DNA of 27,897 bases from DATBFX01 sp034667245 (GTDB lineage: Bacteria > Chloroflexota > Chloroflexia > Thermomicrobiales > UBA6265), in assembly GCA_034667245.1 (NCBI GenBank), contig JAXDKI010000256.1:1-27897 (forward strand). Reading direction: 5' to 3'. Below the pieces are notes generated by a model that was given only the letters and a program-made list of their open reading frames with translations, had not been told where the DNA came from and made no database searches. Below, piece after piece: positions 6,460-15,191 of this stretch (the first letter of the stretch is position 1; every line of letters begins with the position of its first letter). A program made the translations under genes and the position numbers.

Positions 6460-8295
6460 ATGTGCAGGAACAGACGGTCGTTCGCGGCGCTCGCGGTTCT
6501 GGTTGCCGCCCTGATCGGGGTTTCGTCGCTCTTCAATATCGCGTCGACCCCCAGTTTGGCCTCCAGTCACCGCGAAGCGCCGATTATTAGCGAGGATCCG
6601 ACCGCCGACGGGACGGACCTCTATGCCTTCGTCAGCCCTGACGAGCCCGACACCGTCACGCTCATCGCCAACTACTACCCCGGCCAGGACCCGGCCGGTG
6701 GGCCGAACTTCTACCGATTCGGCGACGACGTGACCTACGACATCAACGTCGACAACAACGGCGACGCCGTTGCCGACATCACCTTCCGCTTCAACTTCTC
6801 CACCACCACCAAGAACCCGGACGTGCCGCTCTACAACGTCGGACCGATCGAATCGCTCGACAGCGAGAACTGGAACGTCGTCCAGCGCTACACGATCACC
6901 AAGATCACGGCCGACGGCGCGGACCAACTCGCCTTTGAGGGCATTGTGCCTCCGGTCAACATCGGACCGAAGTCGACCCCCAACTACGCCGAGCTCGCCA
7001 ACGCCGCGATCGGCACGGTCGACGGGATGAAGGTCTTCGCTGGTCAGCGCGACGATCCCTTCTGGGTCAATCTCGGTGCCGTTTTCGACCTCGTCACCAT
7101 TCGCACCCTGCCCGGTGACAAGGGAGGACTCGATGACCTCCAGGGTCTCAACGTCCTGACCCTTGCGCTCCAGATCCCGATCGCGGACCTCACCGCCACC
7201 GGCGAGACTCCCGCCGGCGCCGACGACACCAACGCCATCATCGGCGTCTGGACGACGGCCAGCCGCTTCGCGACGACCGTCATCAACGCCAACGGCACCC
7301 GCGAAGGCAGCGGCGACCTGGTCCAGGTCTCCCGCCTCGGCATGCCGTTGGTCAATGAGGTCGTCGTCCCGCTCGGGTTCAAGGACTTCTTCAACGCCTC
7401 ACAGCCGAAGGACGACGCCCAGTTTGCCGACGCTGTCCTCCACCCGGTCTTGCCAGGCGTGCTGGCTTCCCTCTACGGGATCACGGTCCCGCCGGCCGAC
7501 GTCGATCGCACCGACATCGCGACCGTCTTCCTGACCGGTATCCCCGATCTCAACCAGCCTGAGAACGTCGAAGCATCCGAGATGCTCCGCCTCAACATGG
7601 CGATCCCGCCGGCGGACAACCCGAACCCGCTCGGCGTGGTCGGCGGCGACAACGCCGGCTTCCCGAACGGGCGCCGCCTCGGCGATGAGGTTGTCGACAT
7701 CGAGCTGCGTGCGGTTGCCGGCGTCCTCTTCTGCACCTTCGCCAAGGATCAGTGCCCGGACGGCGACGTCTACAACGTCGCCCCGAACAACCAGCTCGGC
7801 GGCGGCGTCCACGGCAACGACGTCTCCTTCCTCGACGAGTTCCCGTACGTCGCCCTGCCGCACCAGGGCTTCGAGCACCGGCACCACTCCAAGTCGACCC
7901 CGGCGAGGAAGGACCGGATCGCTGAGCCGAGTGCTCCCGCTGATGAGGGATCGCCAGAGGCCGCAAACGAAGTGACAGTCACCCTCGACGAGCTCAACGC
8001 TTCCGGCGTCTCGGGCACGGCGACCTTGACCGCGGTGGGTGACAACCAGACCAAGGTCAGCATCGACGTCACTGGCGCGACCGGTGACCATCCGGCCCAC
8101 ATCCACACCGGCACCTGCGACGACCTCAACCCGAACCCGCTGTTCCCGCTCGAGAACGTCGATGCGAACGGGAAGAGCGAGACCACCGTCGACGTCGGCA
8201 TGGCCGAGCTCACCGGCGGCGGCTTCGCCATCAACTTGCACAAGTCGCAGCAGGAGATCGGCGTCTACACCGCCTGCGGCAACATCGGCGGCTAG
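6460..8295 (+). CDS. secreted DUF4331 protein with C-terminal CHRD-like domain
   Basis: The 611-aa protein has a signal peptide (MCRNRRSF followed by a hydrophobic core to about residue 34). The typical DUF4331 opening SSHREAPIISEDPTADGTDLYAF follows directly. The DUF4331 domain spans about residues 36-470 (NFYRFGDDVTYDINVDNNGD, GAVFDLVTIRTLPG, GRRLGDEVVDIELRAVAG). A Lys/Pro/Glu-rich linker (about 480-500) joins a CHRD-like beta domain (about 504-605) with GDHPAHIHTGTC around His547. The function of DUF4331 is not established. CHRD domains occur in extracellular proteins from chordin to bacterial surface proteins. GGAAAGGAG precedes the ATG. It is the first gene of a plus-strand run with the TPR and nickel/cobalt exporter genes, so a surface or metal-related role is inferred. 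Confidence 0.85.
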   Translation: MCRNRRSFAALAVLVAALIGVSSLFNIASTPSLASSHREAPIISEDPTADGTDLYAFVSPDEPDTVTLIANYYPGQDPAGGPNFYRFGDDVTYDINVDNNGDAVADITFRFNFSTTTKNPDVPLYNVGPIESLDSENWNVVQRYTITKITADGADQLAFEGIVPPVNIGPKSTPNYAELANAAIGTVDGMKVFAGQRDDPFWVNLGAVFDLVTIRTLPGDKGGLDDLQGLNVLTLALQIPIADLTATGETPAGADDTNAIIGVWTTASRFATTVINANGTREGSGDLVQVSRLGMPLVNEVVVPLGFKDFFNASQPKDDAQFADAVLHPVLPGVLASLYGITVPPADVDRTDIATVFLTGIPDLNQPENVEASEMLRLNMAIPPADNPNPLGVVGGDNAGFPNGRRLGDEVVDIELRAVAGVLFCTFAKDQCPDGDVYNVAPNNQLGGGVHGNDVSFLDEFPYVALPHQGFEHRHHSKSTPARKDRIAEPSAPADEGSPEAANEVTVTLDELNASGVSGTATLTAVGDNQTKVSIDVTGATGDHPAHIHTGTCDDLNPNPLFPLENVDANGKSETTVDVGMAELTGGGFAINLHKSQQEIGVYTACGNIGG

Positions 8296-8383
8296 CCAGC
8301 AGCCGGCAGCAGCATAGCTACCGGCTCAGCGGGGATCGGACGGGTCAACGGCGCCCCTCCCGGTCCCCGTACCCCCAACCGTC

Positions 8384-8409
8384 GTAGGGGAGGGCCCTGT
8401 GCCCTCCCG
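8384..8409 (+). repeat. GTAGGGGAGGG palindromic repeat, copy 1
   Basis: The 26 bp from GTAGGGGAGGGC through GCCCTCCCG are identical to 9881-9906. The core forms a hairpin (GGGAGGGC/GCCCTCCC around a CCTGT loop). It lies in the 147-bp gap between the DUF4331 and TPR genes. It resembles REP-type dispersed elements rather than a classical terminator, because no T-tract follows. Confidence 0.75.
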
Positions 8410-8442
8410 TGGACCGCAGAGCCACAACCGGGAGAAACCCCG

Positions 8443-9798
8443 ATGCGGACGACACAGGTCAAACGATTCGCACTCGCGGCAATCGCCGCTGTTCTCCTTC
8501 TCACCGGGGCGCTCAACGTCCGGTCCGTGATTGGCGGCTCCGACAACCGCCTCTGGGACGCCGATCCGTCGGTGCCCTCGGCCACCGACCAACTCGTCGG
8601 CGCTGCGGTTCGCCTCCCGACCCAGCTCGACGACCAGATCGTCAGCCTGCAAGACACCCTTCGCGCCCGTCCCAACAACGGTGAGGCCGCTTCCCTCCTC
8701 GGATTGGCTTATCTCCAGAAAGTCCGCGAAACGGGCGATCCCAGCTACTACCCCAAAGCGGAAAAACTCTTCACCCACGCCCTCGACCGCAACAAGCAGG
8801 ACCTCAATGCCCTCGTCGGTCTCGGCACTCTCGCCCTCGCCCGTCACGACTTCGCCGGAGCCCTCGACTGGGGCCAACGCGCCGCCACCCTCAACCCCTA
8901 CCACGCCGCGGCGTATGGCGTGATCGGCGACGCCCAGATCGAGCTCGGCCGCTACGATGACGCGGTCGCGACCTTCCAAAAGATGATCGACCTCCGACCC
9001 GACCTGACCTCGTACTCCCGCATCTCCTACGCCCGCGAGCTCTACGGCGACGTCGACGGCGCGATCGACGCCATGCAACGCGCCGCGATGGCCGGTGCCG
9101 GGCGACGGGAAAATGTCGCCTGGACGCAGACCCAACTCGGCAATCTCTCGTTCAACAAAGGTGACCTCGACGCTGCCGAGATCCAATACCTGGCCTCCCT
9201 CACCACCCTCGACGGCTACGTCTACGGTCTCGCCGGTCTCGCCCGCGTCGCCGCGGCACGGGGCGACCTCCCCGGCGCGATCGACCTCTTTACCCAGGCA
9301 ATCCAGACCATGCCGCTTCCCGAATTCGTGATCGCCCTCGGCGACGTCTACTCCGCTAGCGGGCAACCGGATGAAGCGGCGAAGCAATACGCGCTGGTCG
9401 AGGCAATGCAGCAGCTCTACCGGCAGAACGGTGTCGACACCGATGTCGAGATGGCCCTCTTCGACGCCGACCACGACCGCAACCTCGACGACGCGCTGAA
9501 GCAGGCCCGCGCCGGCTACGACAAGCGCCTCAGCATCCGTACCGCCGACGTCCTCGCCTGGACCCTCTTCAAAACCGGCAACGCCCGCGACGCTCAGCCG
9601 TACAGCCAGGAGGCACTCCGCCTTGGTACCAAGGACGCCCTCCTCCACTTCCACGCCGGCATGATCGAGTCAGCCCTCGGCAACCGCGACGCCGCCATCG
9701 CCCACATCCAGCAGGCGCTCGACATCAACCCCCACTTCTCGATCCTCTCCGCCCCTCAGGCGCAAGCCGAGCTGACGCGACTCCAGCCCGCAAGCTAA
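8443..9798 (+). CDS. membrane-anchored TPR-repeat protein
   Basis: The 451-aa protein starts MRTTQVKRF followed by a hydrophobic segment (about residues 9-25) that would act as a signal anchor or uncleaved signal, exporting the rest. From about residue 65 to 445 it is a chain of tetratricopeptide repeats, for example EAASLLGLAYLQKV, LNALVGLGTLALARHDFAGAL, AAYGVIGDAQIELGRYDDAVATF, YVYGLAGLARVAAARGDLPGAI and DALLHFHAGMIESALGNRDAAIA. TPRs mediate protein-protein contacts. Its position between the DUF4331 protein and the metal exporter suggests a scaffold for that system. GGGAG precedes the ATG. The stop lies 4 nt before the exporter start. No enzyme motif is visible. Confidence 0.88.
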   Translation: MRTTQVKRFALAAIAAVLLLTGALNVRSVIGGSDNRLWDADPSVPSATDQLVGAAVRLPTQLDDQIVSLQDTLRARPNNGEAASLLGLAYLQKVRETGDPSYYPKAEKLFTHALDRNKQDLNALVGLGTLALARHDFAGALDWGQRAATLNPYHAAAYGVIGDAQIELGRYDDAVATFQKMIDLRPDLTSYSRISYARELYGDVDGAIDAMQRAAMAGAGRRENVAWTQTQLGNLSFNKGDLDAAEIQYLASLTTLDGYVYGLAGLARVAAARGDLPGAIDLFTQAIQTMPLPEFVIALGDVYSASGQPDEAAKQYALVEAMQQLYRQNGVDTDVEMALFDADHDRNLDDALKQARAGYDKRLSIRTADVLAWTLFKTGNARDAQPYSQEALRLGTKDALLHFHAGMIESALGNRDAAIAHIQQALDINPHFSILSAPQAQAELTRLQPAS

Positions 9799-9802
9799 CC
9801 CG

Positions 9803-11641
9803 ATGAGCAACACGGAGACGACCGCGATGATGCACATCGATCAGAAAAAGGGCATGAACTCCCCGCGAATGGAAACGGGTGTAGGGGAGGGCCCTGTGCC
9901 CTCCCGCGGCCCAGGAACGCGCGGCCCCCTGAACGCCCTCGCGGTTCAGAAACCTGGACTTGGTTCTGGCGACCGCAGGCGGGCGGGGTGCCCTCTGGGC
10001 CTCCCTCCCCTACGACGGGGGCGCCGTCCACTTCTCGCGGTTGCAGCGCTCTTGATGATGCTCTGTGCGTCCGCGTTCCGACCGGAGCAGGCGTCCGCCC
10101 ACCCCCTCGGCAACTTTACGATCAATCAGTACAGCCGCATCGAAGCGACGACGGACGGCTTGCGGCTCGTCTACGTCCTCGACATGGCAGAAATTCCGGC
10201 GTTCCAGGAAATCCAATCGATCGACGCCGACGGCAACGGTGACGTCTCGCCCGCCGAACGCGAGACGTACCTGGCGGCGAAGCTACCGGAGATCGCGAAG
10301 CAGCTCCATCTCGCGGTCGATGGCCAGGAAGTCCCGCTCACGACCACCGATCAAGAAATCACCTTCCCGGAGGGTCAGGCCGGCCTGAAGCTCCTGCGGC
10401 TGCGTGCCGCCTATGCGCCGTCCGCACCTTTCGACGCCACGGCGTCCTCCCACAACGTCACGTACCGAAATGACTTCGACGCCGACCGCCTCGGTTGGAA
10501 GGAGATCGTCGTCACCCACGGCGCCGGAATCGTGCTCGACGGACCTGATGTCGCGATGACCGACACCAGCGACGAACTCCGTGCCTATCCAGAAGACCTC
10601 CTCAAGACTCCGCTCGACCAAACCGCCGCCACCTTCGGCCTCATCCTCCGGCACGGCGCCCCTGCCGCCCCGGACTTCGCCCGTTTCGCCTCGTCGGAAC
10701 CGGCGACGTCGACGGGCGCCAAGACAGGCCGCCCTGACGGCGGCACCACAGGCGCGCGCTTCGCTTCTCTGCTGAACGGCGACGATCTGACCAAGACCGG
10801 TATCGCCGCCGCGCTCCTCCTCGCCGCCGTCTGGGGCGCGCTGCACGCCCTCTCGCCGGGCCATGGCAAAACGGTGGTCGGCGCCTACCTCGTCGGCTCG
10901 CGCGGCACACCTCGACACGCCGTTTTCCTGGGCTTGACCGTCACCATCACCCACACTGCGGGCGTACTCGCTCTCGGCATGGTCACCCTCTTCGCCTCGC
11001 ACTATGTCGTCCCCGAGCGACTCTACCCCTGGATGAGCGTCCTCTCCGGTCTGATGGTCATCGCAATGGGCCTCTTCACCCTACGCCAGCGCCTCCACGG
11101 CGAACCCTCCTTCGGGCACCATCATCATCAGGGGCACGGACACGAGCACCAGCATGACCATCCACACGACCACGACCACCCGCACGACCATGAGCCCGAT
11201 CACGACCATGATCACGATCTTCACCTTCACCAACACCCGGAGCACGATTTCATCCACACCCACGGCGGCAGCACCCATTCGCACCTCCCGCCCGGAATAG
11301 ACGGACGGAAGGTGACCTGGCGAGCACTCTTCGCCCTGGGTGTCTCGGGCGGGCTGATCCCGTGCCCATCGGCCCTGGTCGTGCTGTTGGGATCGATCGC
11401 CCTCGGTCGCGTCGGCTTCGGCTTGGCCCTCGTCGTCGCCTTCAGCCTCGGCTTGGCCGCGACGCTGACCGGCCTCGGCCTCGTCTTCCTCTACGCCGGC
11501 CGTTTCCTGGAACGCCACATCCATCCCACCGGCCGCATGCGGACCCTCCTGCGCTACGCCCCCGCCGTCGGCTCCGTCGCCCTCACCCTCGCCGGCGTCG
11601 CCATCATCGTCCGCGCCTTGGAGCAGACCGGGTTACGGTAA
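9803..11641 (+). CDS. RcnA/NicO-type nickel/cobalt exporter with N-terminal exported domain
   Basis: From about residue 98 the protein reads as a standard NicO-superfamily member: SAHPLGNFTINQYSRIE opens an extracytoplasmic domain containing an EF-hand-like loop (DADGNGDVSPAE, about 140-151). The membrane part has HALSPGHGKTVVGAYLVG, TVTITHTAGVLALG and GGLIPCPSALVVLLGSIALGR. Between the membrane halves is a very His/Asp-rich cytoplasmic loop (about residues 439-493). The HxxxPGH, ITH and GLIPCP motifs plus the His-rich loop match RcnA-like Ni/Co efflux better than nickel uptake. The first ~80 residues are unusual: they are encoded partly by a 133-bp repeat element (9881-10013). The true start is uncertain; candidates are ATG 9803, ATG 9869, GTG 9896, or the TTG/ATG cluster near 10051. 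Confidence 0.85.
   Translation: MSNTETTAMMHIDQKKGMNSPRMETGVGEGPVPSRGPGTRGPLNALAVQKPGLGSGDRRRAGCPLGLPPLRRGRRPLLAVAALLMMLCASAFRPEQASAHPLGNFTINQYSRIEATTDGLRLVYVLDMAEIPAFQEIQSIDADGNGDVSPAERETYLAAKLPEIAKQLHLAVDGQEVPLTTTDQEITFPEGQAGLKLLRLRAAYAPSAPFDATASSHNVTYRNDFDADRLGWKEIVVTHGAGIVLDGPDVAMTDTSDELRAYPEDLLKTPLDQTAATFGLILRHGAPAAPDFARFASSEPATSTGAKTGRPDGGTTGARFASLLNGDDLTKTGIAAALLLAAVWGALHALSPGHGKTVVGAYLVGSRGTPRHAVFLGLTVTITHTAGVLALGMVTLFASHYVVPERLYPWMSVLSGLMVIAMGLFTLRQRLHGEPSFGHHHHQGHGHEHQHDHPHDHDHPHDHEPDHDHDHDLHLHQHPEHDFIHTHGGSTHSHLPPGIDGRKVTWRALFALGVSGGLIPCPSALVVLLGSIALGRVGFGLALVVAFSLGLAATLTGLGLVFLYAGRFLERHIHPTGRMRTLLRYAPAVGSVALTLAGVAIIVRALEQTGLR
9881..10013. repeat. palindrome-ended repeat element inside the 5' end of the exporter frame
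   Basis: The left end (9881-9906) is identical to the copy at 8384-8409. The right end (about 10000-10013) carries the reverse complement of its outer part, CTCCCTCCCCTAC. The element is thus a 133-bp unit with inverted GTAGGGGAGGG ends and an internal GC-rich segment, like a MITE or paired REP. It lies within the open reading frame before the signal-peptide-like segment of the exporter. It encodes no transposase, so any mobilisation would be in trans. Confidence 0.65.
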
Positions 11642-11889
11642 AGTGCGCGATCTCATCCCTCCGAACCGTCTGTCTCGGTCAGTGGGGAAGGTCGTACCCG
11701 GATCGCACCGTCCATTTCACGTCCGAAGGGGATATCCACTGGAAAGTTGCACCGATGGCGTCGATGAAATAGTCGCGCGAAGTCCAATCGAGCATTGGGC
11801 GTCACGGTCGGTAACCTCTCGTGCTACCATCGCCCCCTCCGGTTGCCGCCGGGTTTGGCCGTCCTACCTGACTTCGTGAATCGGGCCCA

Positions 11890-12870
11890 GTGATTAAATC
11901 GTCGTCAGCCCGCTCCGCTCTCCTCTTCGTTCACGCCTCGCTCCTGCTGACGGCGATCCTCTGGGGCGGAAACTTTACGGCCATCAAGTATCTGCTCGAA
12001 CGTCTCCAACCGTTCGACGTGATGTTCCTTCGAGCGGCAGGGGCGATCCTCTTCTTCTCGCTGGTCCTGGTGCTCAGCCGTCGGCCGCTCATCCCGGTTG
12101 CTCGCGCCGACGCCATCCGCCTCGTTTTGATTGGCGTGATCGGTATCACCGTCATGAATCTGGCAATGATCAACGGGCAGCAGCTCCTGCCGGCCGCGCT
12201 GGCCAGTCTGATCGTCACCAGCAACCCGATCCATACCACCCTCATCTCCCGCCTCCTCGGCGGCGAACCCCTGACGGGACGGAAGATCGGGGGGATCGGT
12301 CTCGCCTTCCTCGGGTTCCTGATCGTGCTGCTCTTCGGCTCGGGAAAGGGCGCCGACCTCAGCGCCGATCACGTCAAGGGCATGCTCATCCTCGCCTTGG
12401 CGCCCTTCTCGTGGGCGTTCTACACGGTCCTCAGCAAACCGCTGCTGACGCGCTACCCTCCCGTCCACGTCGCGGCCTACACCTCGATCGCCGGCTCGCT
12501 CGGGTTCCTCATCGTGCCCTTCCTGCGTCCGGGCACCGCGTCGCGGATCACGGACTTGACAGCGCGGGGATGGGTGGCCGCCGTCTTCGCGACCCTTCTC
12601 GCCTTCGTCCTCACCTACGTGCTTTGGTATCGAGGATTGCGGGTGCTTACGCCAAGCCAGACGGCCGTCTACATCTATTTCGTTCCGGTCTTCGGTCTGC
12701 TCTCCGCCCGGCTGGTCCTCGGCGAGACCATTACTGCCTACCTCTTACTGGGCGGTGCGACCATCCTGGCCGGGGTTGTCCTAACGAACAGTGCTCGCTC
12801 TGCCACATCTCAGCCGCGCTCCGCTCGGAGAACCGCGGCGACAGCCGGCGCACTTGATGGAGTAGATTGA
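11890..12870 (+). CDS. EamA/DMT-family transporter
   Basis: The 326-aa protein has about ten membrane helices in two EamA repeats. The first opens with LLLTAILWGGNFTAIKYLLERLQPFDVMFLRAAGA (residues about 20-52, split by charged residues) and includes NLAMINGQQLLPAALASLIVTSNPI. The second runs from FSWAFYTVLSKPLL to GLLSARLVLGETITAYLLLGG. Family members export amino acids, nucleobases or other metabolites; the substrate here cannot be read. The start is a GTG at 11890 with only a weak ribosome site. The C-terminal ~25 residues are a basic, low-complexity tail. It stands alone, 248 nt after the exporter. Confidence 0.87.
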   Translation: MIKSSSARSALLFVHASLLLTAILWGGNFTAIKYLLERLQPFDVMFLRAAGAILFFSLVLVLSRRPLIPVARADAIRLVLIGVIGITVMNLAMINGQQLLPAALASLIVTSNPIHTTLISRLLGGEPLTGRKIGGIGLAFLGFLIVLLFGSGKGADLSADHVKGMLILALAPFSWAFYTVLSKPLLTRYPPVHVAAYTSIAGSLGFLIVPFLRPGTASRITDLTARGWVAAVFATLLAFVLTYVLWYRGLRVLTPSQTAVYIYFVPVFGLLSARLVLGETITAYLLLGGATILAGVVLTNSARSATSQPRSARRTAATAGALDGVD

Positions 12871-13653
12871 GACGCGGATGCGGAGAGTTCCAACGACTCA
12901 GGCAGCGAAGTCGTTCCTGGGGTCGGTATCCGGCGTCCCCGCCGGTCGCTCGGGTACCGCGTAGCGGTCAAGGGGAAGCCAAAAACTAGCACGTGTCCAA
13001 ACCGGTGGCAGAAAGAGCAACCGTGACCCCTGCCGAGGGGCCGATTCTCCCGCGCCTCGCCCGCGATCACGCCCTCTTACGGGCTCTAAGTTAGGCGCTC
13101 GCCCGATCGCCGCGTCCTCGCCATTCCTCTCGTACATTCCCTCTTCCCCGTTTCGGTATTCCGTACCTGACCGGACAGGTCTCGCCACCTGGACCTCCCC
13201 GAGGGTAGGGGGGCGCGTCCATTCGGGCTATGACCATTGGGGCCTAATCGGGCGGCGGGAGGATTGTCCCGAGTACGGCCGCCGAGTCATGCCGGGATCC
13301 CGTCATTGCTATGGATCCCTCAGGGACAGGGGCCCACTCCATGATTGGCGGTTCCTCCTTCTATTCACCAACGCACTCCGTTACTGTGCATGTTGCACAT
13401 GATGGACGGGTGATCTCTTTCACCCTGCACGATGACGTGCTCAGCCGCGAGGCGTAAGGTTTCCCGTCGGGAATCCGAACCGTAGGGAGTCCCGGACGGC
13501 GACCGCCGCCGGGAACCCGATGGGCAGTTCGGCCCAGGCGTCGCCCGCTGCGGCGCCTGGGTTTCGTGCTGGCTGTGGAGCGTTCACCTTGTCCCAAGGC
13601 AGGGTGGGGATTGAAACAGCGGCTGGTCGTATGTCGTGGAGAAGGGATGGGCA
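12871..13653. other. long non-coding region upstream of the glutamine synthetases
   Basis: About 780 bp hold no frame I can support on either strand. The proximal third (13380-13440) contains three consecutive dyads, annotated separately. The middle part (about 12950-13330) is GC-rich without recognisable tRNA or riboswitch features. Given the strong nitrogen-regulated genes downstream, this is probably promoter plus a long 5' leader. AAGGG at about 13642-13646 is the ribosome site for the first synthetase. Confidence 0.5.
13385..13440. promoter_or_regulatory. cluster of three dyads upstream of glnA
   Basis: Three consecutive inverted repeats are visible: TGTGCA-tgt-TGCACA (13385-13399), GGGTGA-tctctt-TCACCC (13408-13425) and GCACG-atga-CGTGC (13427-13440). 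They lie about 215-270 nt before the glnA start. They could be operator half-sites or stems of a structured leader. None matches a nitrogen-regulator consensus that I can confirm. Confidence 0.4.
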
Positions 13654-15075
13654 ATGGCGAAATCGCCGGCTGACGTCTTGAAGATGGCCAAGCAGGCCGG
13701 AGTTCAGATCGTCGACTTCCGGTTCGTCGACCTGTTCGGAACCTGGCAACACAGTTCGAACAGCATCAACGACGTCGATGAGGGATCGTTCGCGGACGGC
13801 ATCGGATTCGACGGCTCGTCGATCCGCGGCTTCCAGGCGATCAACGAGTCCGACATGCTCCTGATGCCGGACCCGGACACCGCCGTCGTCGATCCCTTCC
13901 TCTCCGTGCCGACGCTGTCGATCCTCTGCGACGTCTACGACCCGATCTCCCGCGCCCGCTACACCCGAGATTCCCGGGGCGTCGCCCAGCGCGCCGAGGC
14001 CTACCTCAAGTCCTCCGGCTATGGCGATGTGGCCAACTTCGGACCGGAACCGGAGTTCTTCGTTTTCGATAACGTCCGCTACGACTCCAACAACTACAGC
14101 GCCTTCTACGAGGTCGACTCGGCCGAAGGCTTCTGGAACACCGGCTCGAACGATGGACCGAACCTCGGCTACAAGATCCGCCCCAAGAGCGGCTACTTCC
14201 CGGTGCCGCCGCACGACACCCTGATGGACATCCGCTCCGAGATGCTCGTCACCATGGAGTCGCTCGGCATCCCGGTCGAAGTGCATCACCACGAGGTCGG
14301 CACCGCCGGCCAGTGCGAGATCGACATGCGCTTCGGCCCGCTGACCCAGATGGCCGACAACGTCCAGACCTACAAGTACGTCGTCCGCAACGTCGCCCGC
14401 AAGCACGGCAAGGTCGCCACCTTCATGCCGAAGCCGATCTTCGGCGACAACGGCTCTGGTATGCACGTCCACCAGTCGATCTGGAAGGGCGGCAAGAACC
14501 AGATGTTCAGCAAGGACGCCTACGCCGGGTTGAGCGACTTCGCCCGCTACTACATCGGCGGTCTCCTTCGGCACGGCCCGGCGCTCCTGGCCCTGGCCGC
14601 TCCGACCGTCAACTCCTATCGTCGCCTCGTTCCCGGTTTCGAGGCGCCCGTCAATCTCGTCTACTCCCAGCGCAATCGCTCCGCCGCCGTCCGCATCCCG
14701 GTCTACTCCAAGAGCGAGAAGGCGAAGCGGATCGAGTTCCGCTGCCCGGACACGGCGGCTAACCCGTACCTCTGCTTTGCCGCCCTCCTGATGGCCGGTC
14801 TCGACGGCGTCAAGAACAAGATCGAGCCTGGCGAACCGGCAGACTTCGACCTCTACGAGGCGAGCCCGGAGGAGCTGGCGCGGATCAAAAGCACACCCGG
14901 CTCGCTCGGCGAAGTCCTCTGCGCGCTCGAGGCCGACCACGCATTTCTGCTCGAAGGCGGCGTCTTCACCCAGGACCTGATCGACACCTGGATCTCGTAC
15001 AAACGCACCAACGAACTGGCGCCGATCAACCTGCGCCCGACGCCGTACGAGTTCTATCTCTACTTCGACGTCTAA
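13654..15075 (+). CDS. glnA: type I glutamine synthetase (GSI-beta-like)
   Basis: The 473-aa enzyme condenses glutamate, ammonia and ATP to glutamine. Visible motifs are IGFDGSSIRGFQAINESDM, GPEPEFFVFD, the ATP-binding KPIFGDNGSGMHVHQS, the glutamate-binding NSYRRLVPGFEAPVNL, and RIEFRCPDTAANPYLCFAALL. It has the GSI-beta features: the ~25-residue insertion after EPEFF (YSAFYEVDSAEGFWNTGSND...), a C-terminal YEFYLYFDV, and Tyr401 in DLYEASPEEL where GlnE adenylylates the enterobacterial enzyme. Regulation by adenylylation is therefore possible; no glnE is in the window. The start is the ATG at 13654 after AAGGG; a GTG at 13636 is less likely. A second synthetase follows after 116 nt. Confidence 0.95.
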   Translation: MAKSPADVLKMAKQAGVQIVDFRFVDLFGTWQHSSNSINDVDEGSFADGIGFDGSSIRGFQAINESDMLLMPDPDTAVVDPFLSVPTLSILCDVYDPISRARYTRDSRGVAQRAEAYLKSSGYGDVANFGPEPEFFVFDNVRYDSNNYSAFYEVDSAEGFWNTGSNDGPNLGYKIRPKSGYFPVPPHDTLMDIRSEMLVTMESLGIPVEVHHHEVGTAGQCEIDMRFGPLTQMADNVQTYKYVVRNVARKHGKVATFMPKPIFGDNGSGMHVHQSIWKGGKNQMFSKDAYAGLSDFARYYIGGLLRHGPALLALAAPTVNSYRRLVPGFEAPVNLVYSQRNRSAAVRIPVYSKSEKAKRIEFRCPDTAANPYLCFAALLMAGLDGVKNKIEPGEPADFDLYEASPEELARIKSTPGSLGEVLCALEADHAFLLEGGVFTQDLIDTWISYKRTNELAPINLRPTPYEFYLYFDV

Positions 15076-15191
15076 CCGACGACGTTCGGTATGATGGCGG
15101 CGCGCGGGCCGGCTCTGGCCGTTCCGGGCACCGTTGTGTAGCACGAAGCCACCGAGGAGGCTCGGGGCCGACAAAGGGGACGAAAGTCAGG

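Noticed and set aside
8326..9654. 442-codon open frame antisense to the TPR gene
   Set aside because: Repetitive Glu/Gly/Val composition expected from reading GC-rich TPR codons backwards; no recognisable motif.
12898..13188. 96-codon minus-strand frame in the gap before glnA
   Set aside because: Low-complexity Arg/Gly-rich translation, no ribosome site and no family pattern.
12950..13330. Possible riboswitch or tRNA in the glnA upstream region
   Set aside because: I could not find the conserved cores of a cobalamin or glutamine riboswitch, nor a tRNA T-arm GGTTCRANNCC in context.
13441..15174. 577-codon open frame antisense to the first glutamine synthetase
   Set aside because: It mirrors the codon bias of the GC-rich glnA gene, is Arg/Asp/Val-rich with no domain, and has no ribosome site; the same happens opposite the second synthetase (15072-16607).
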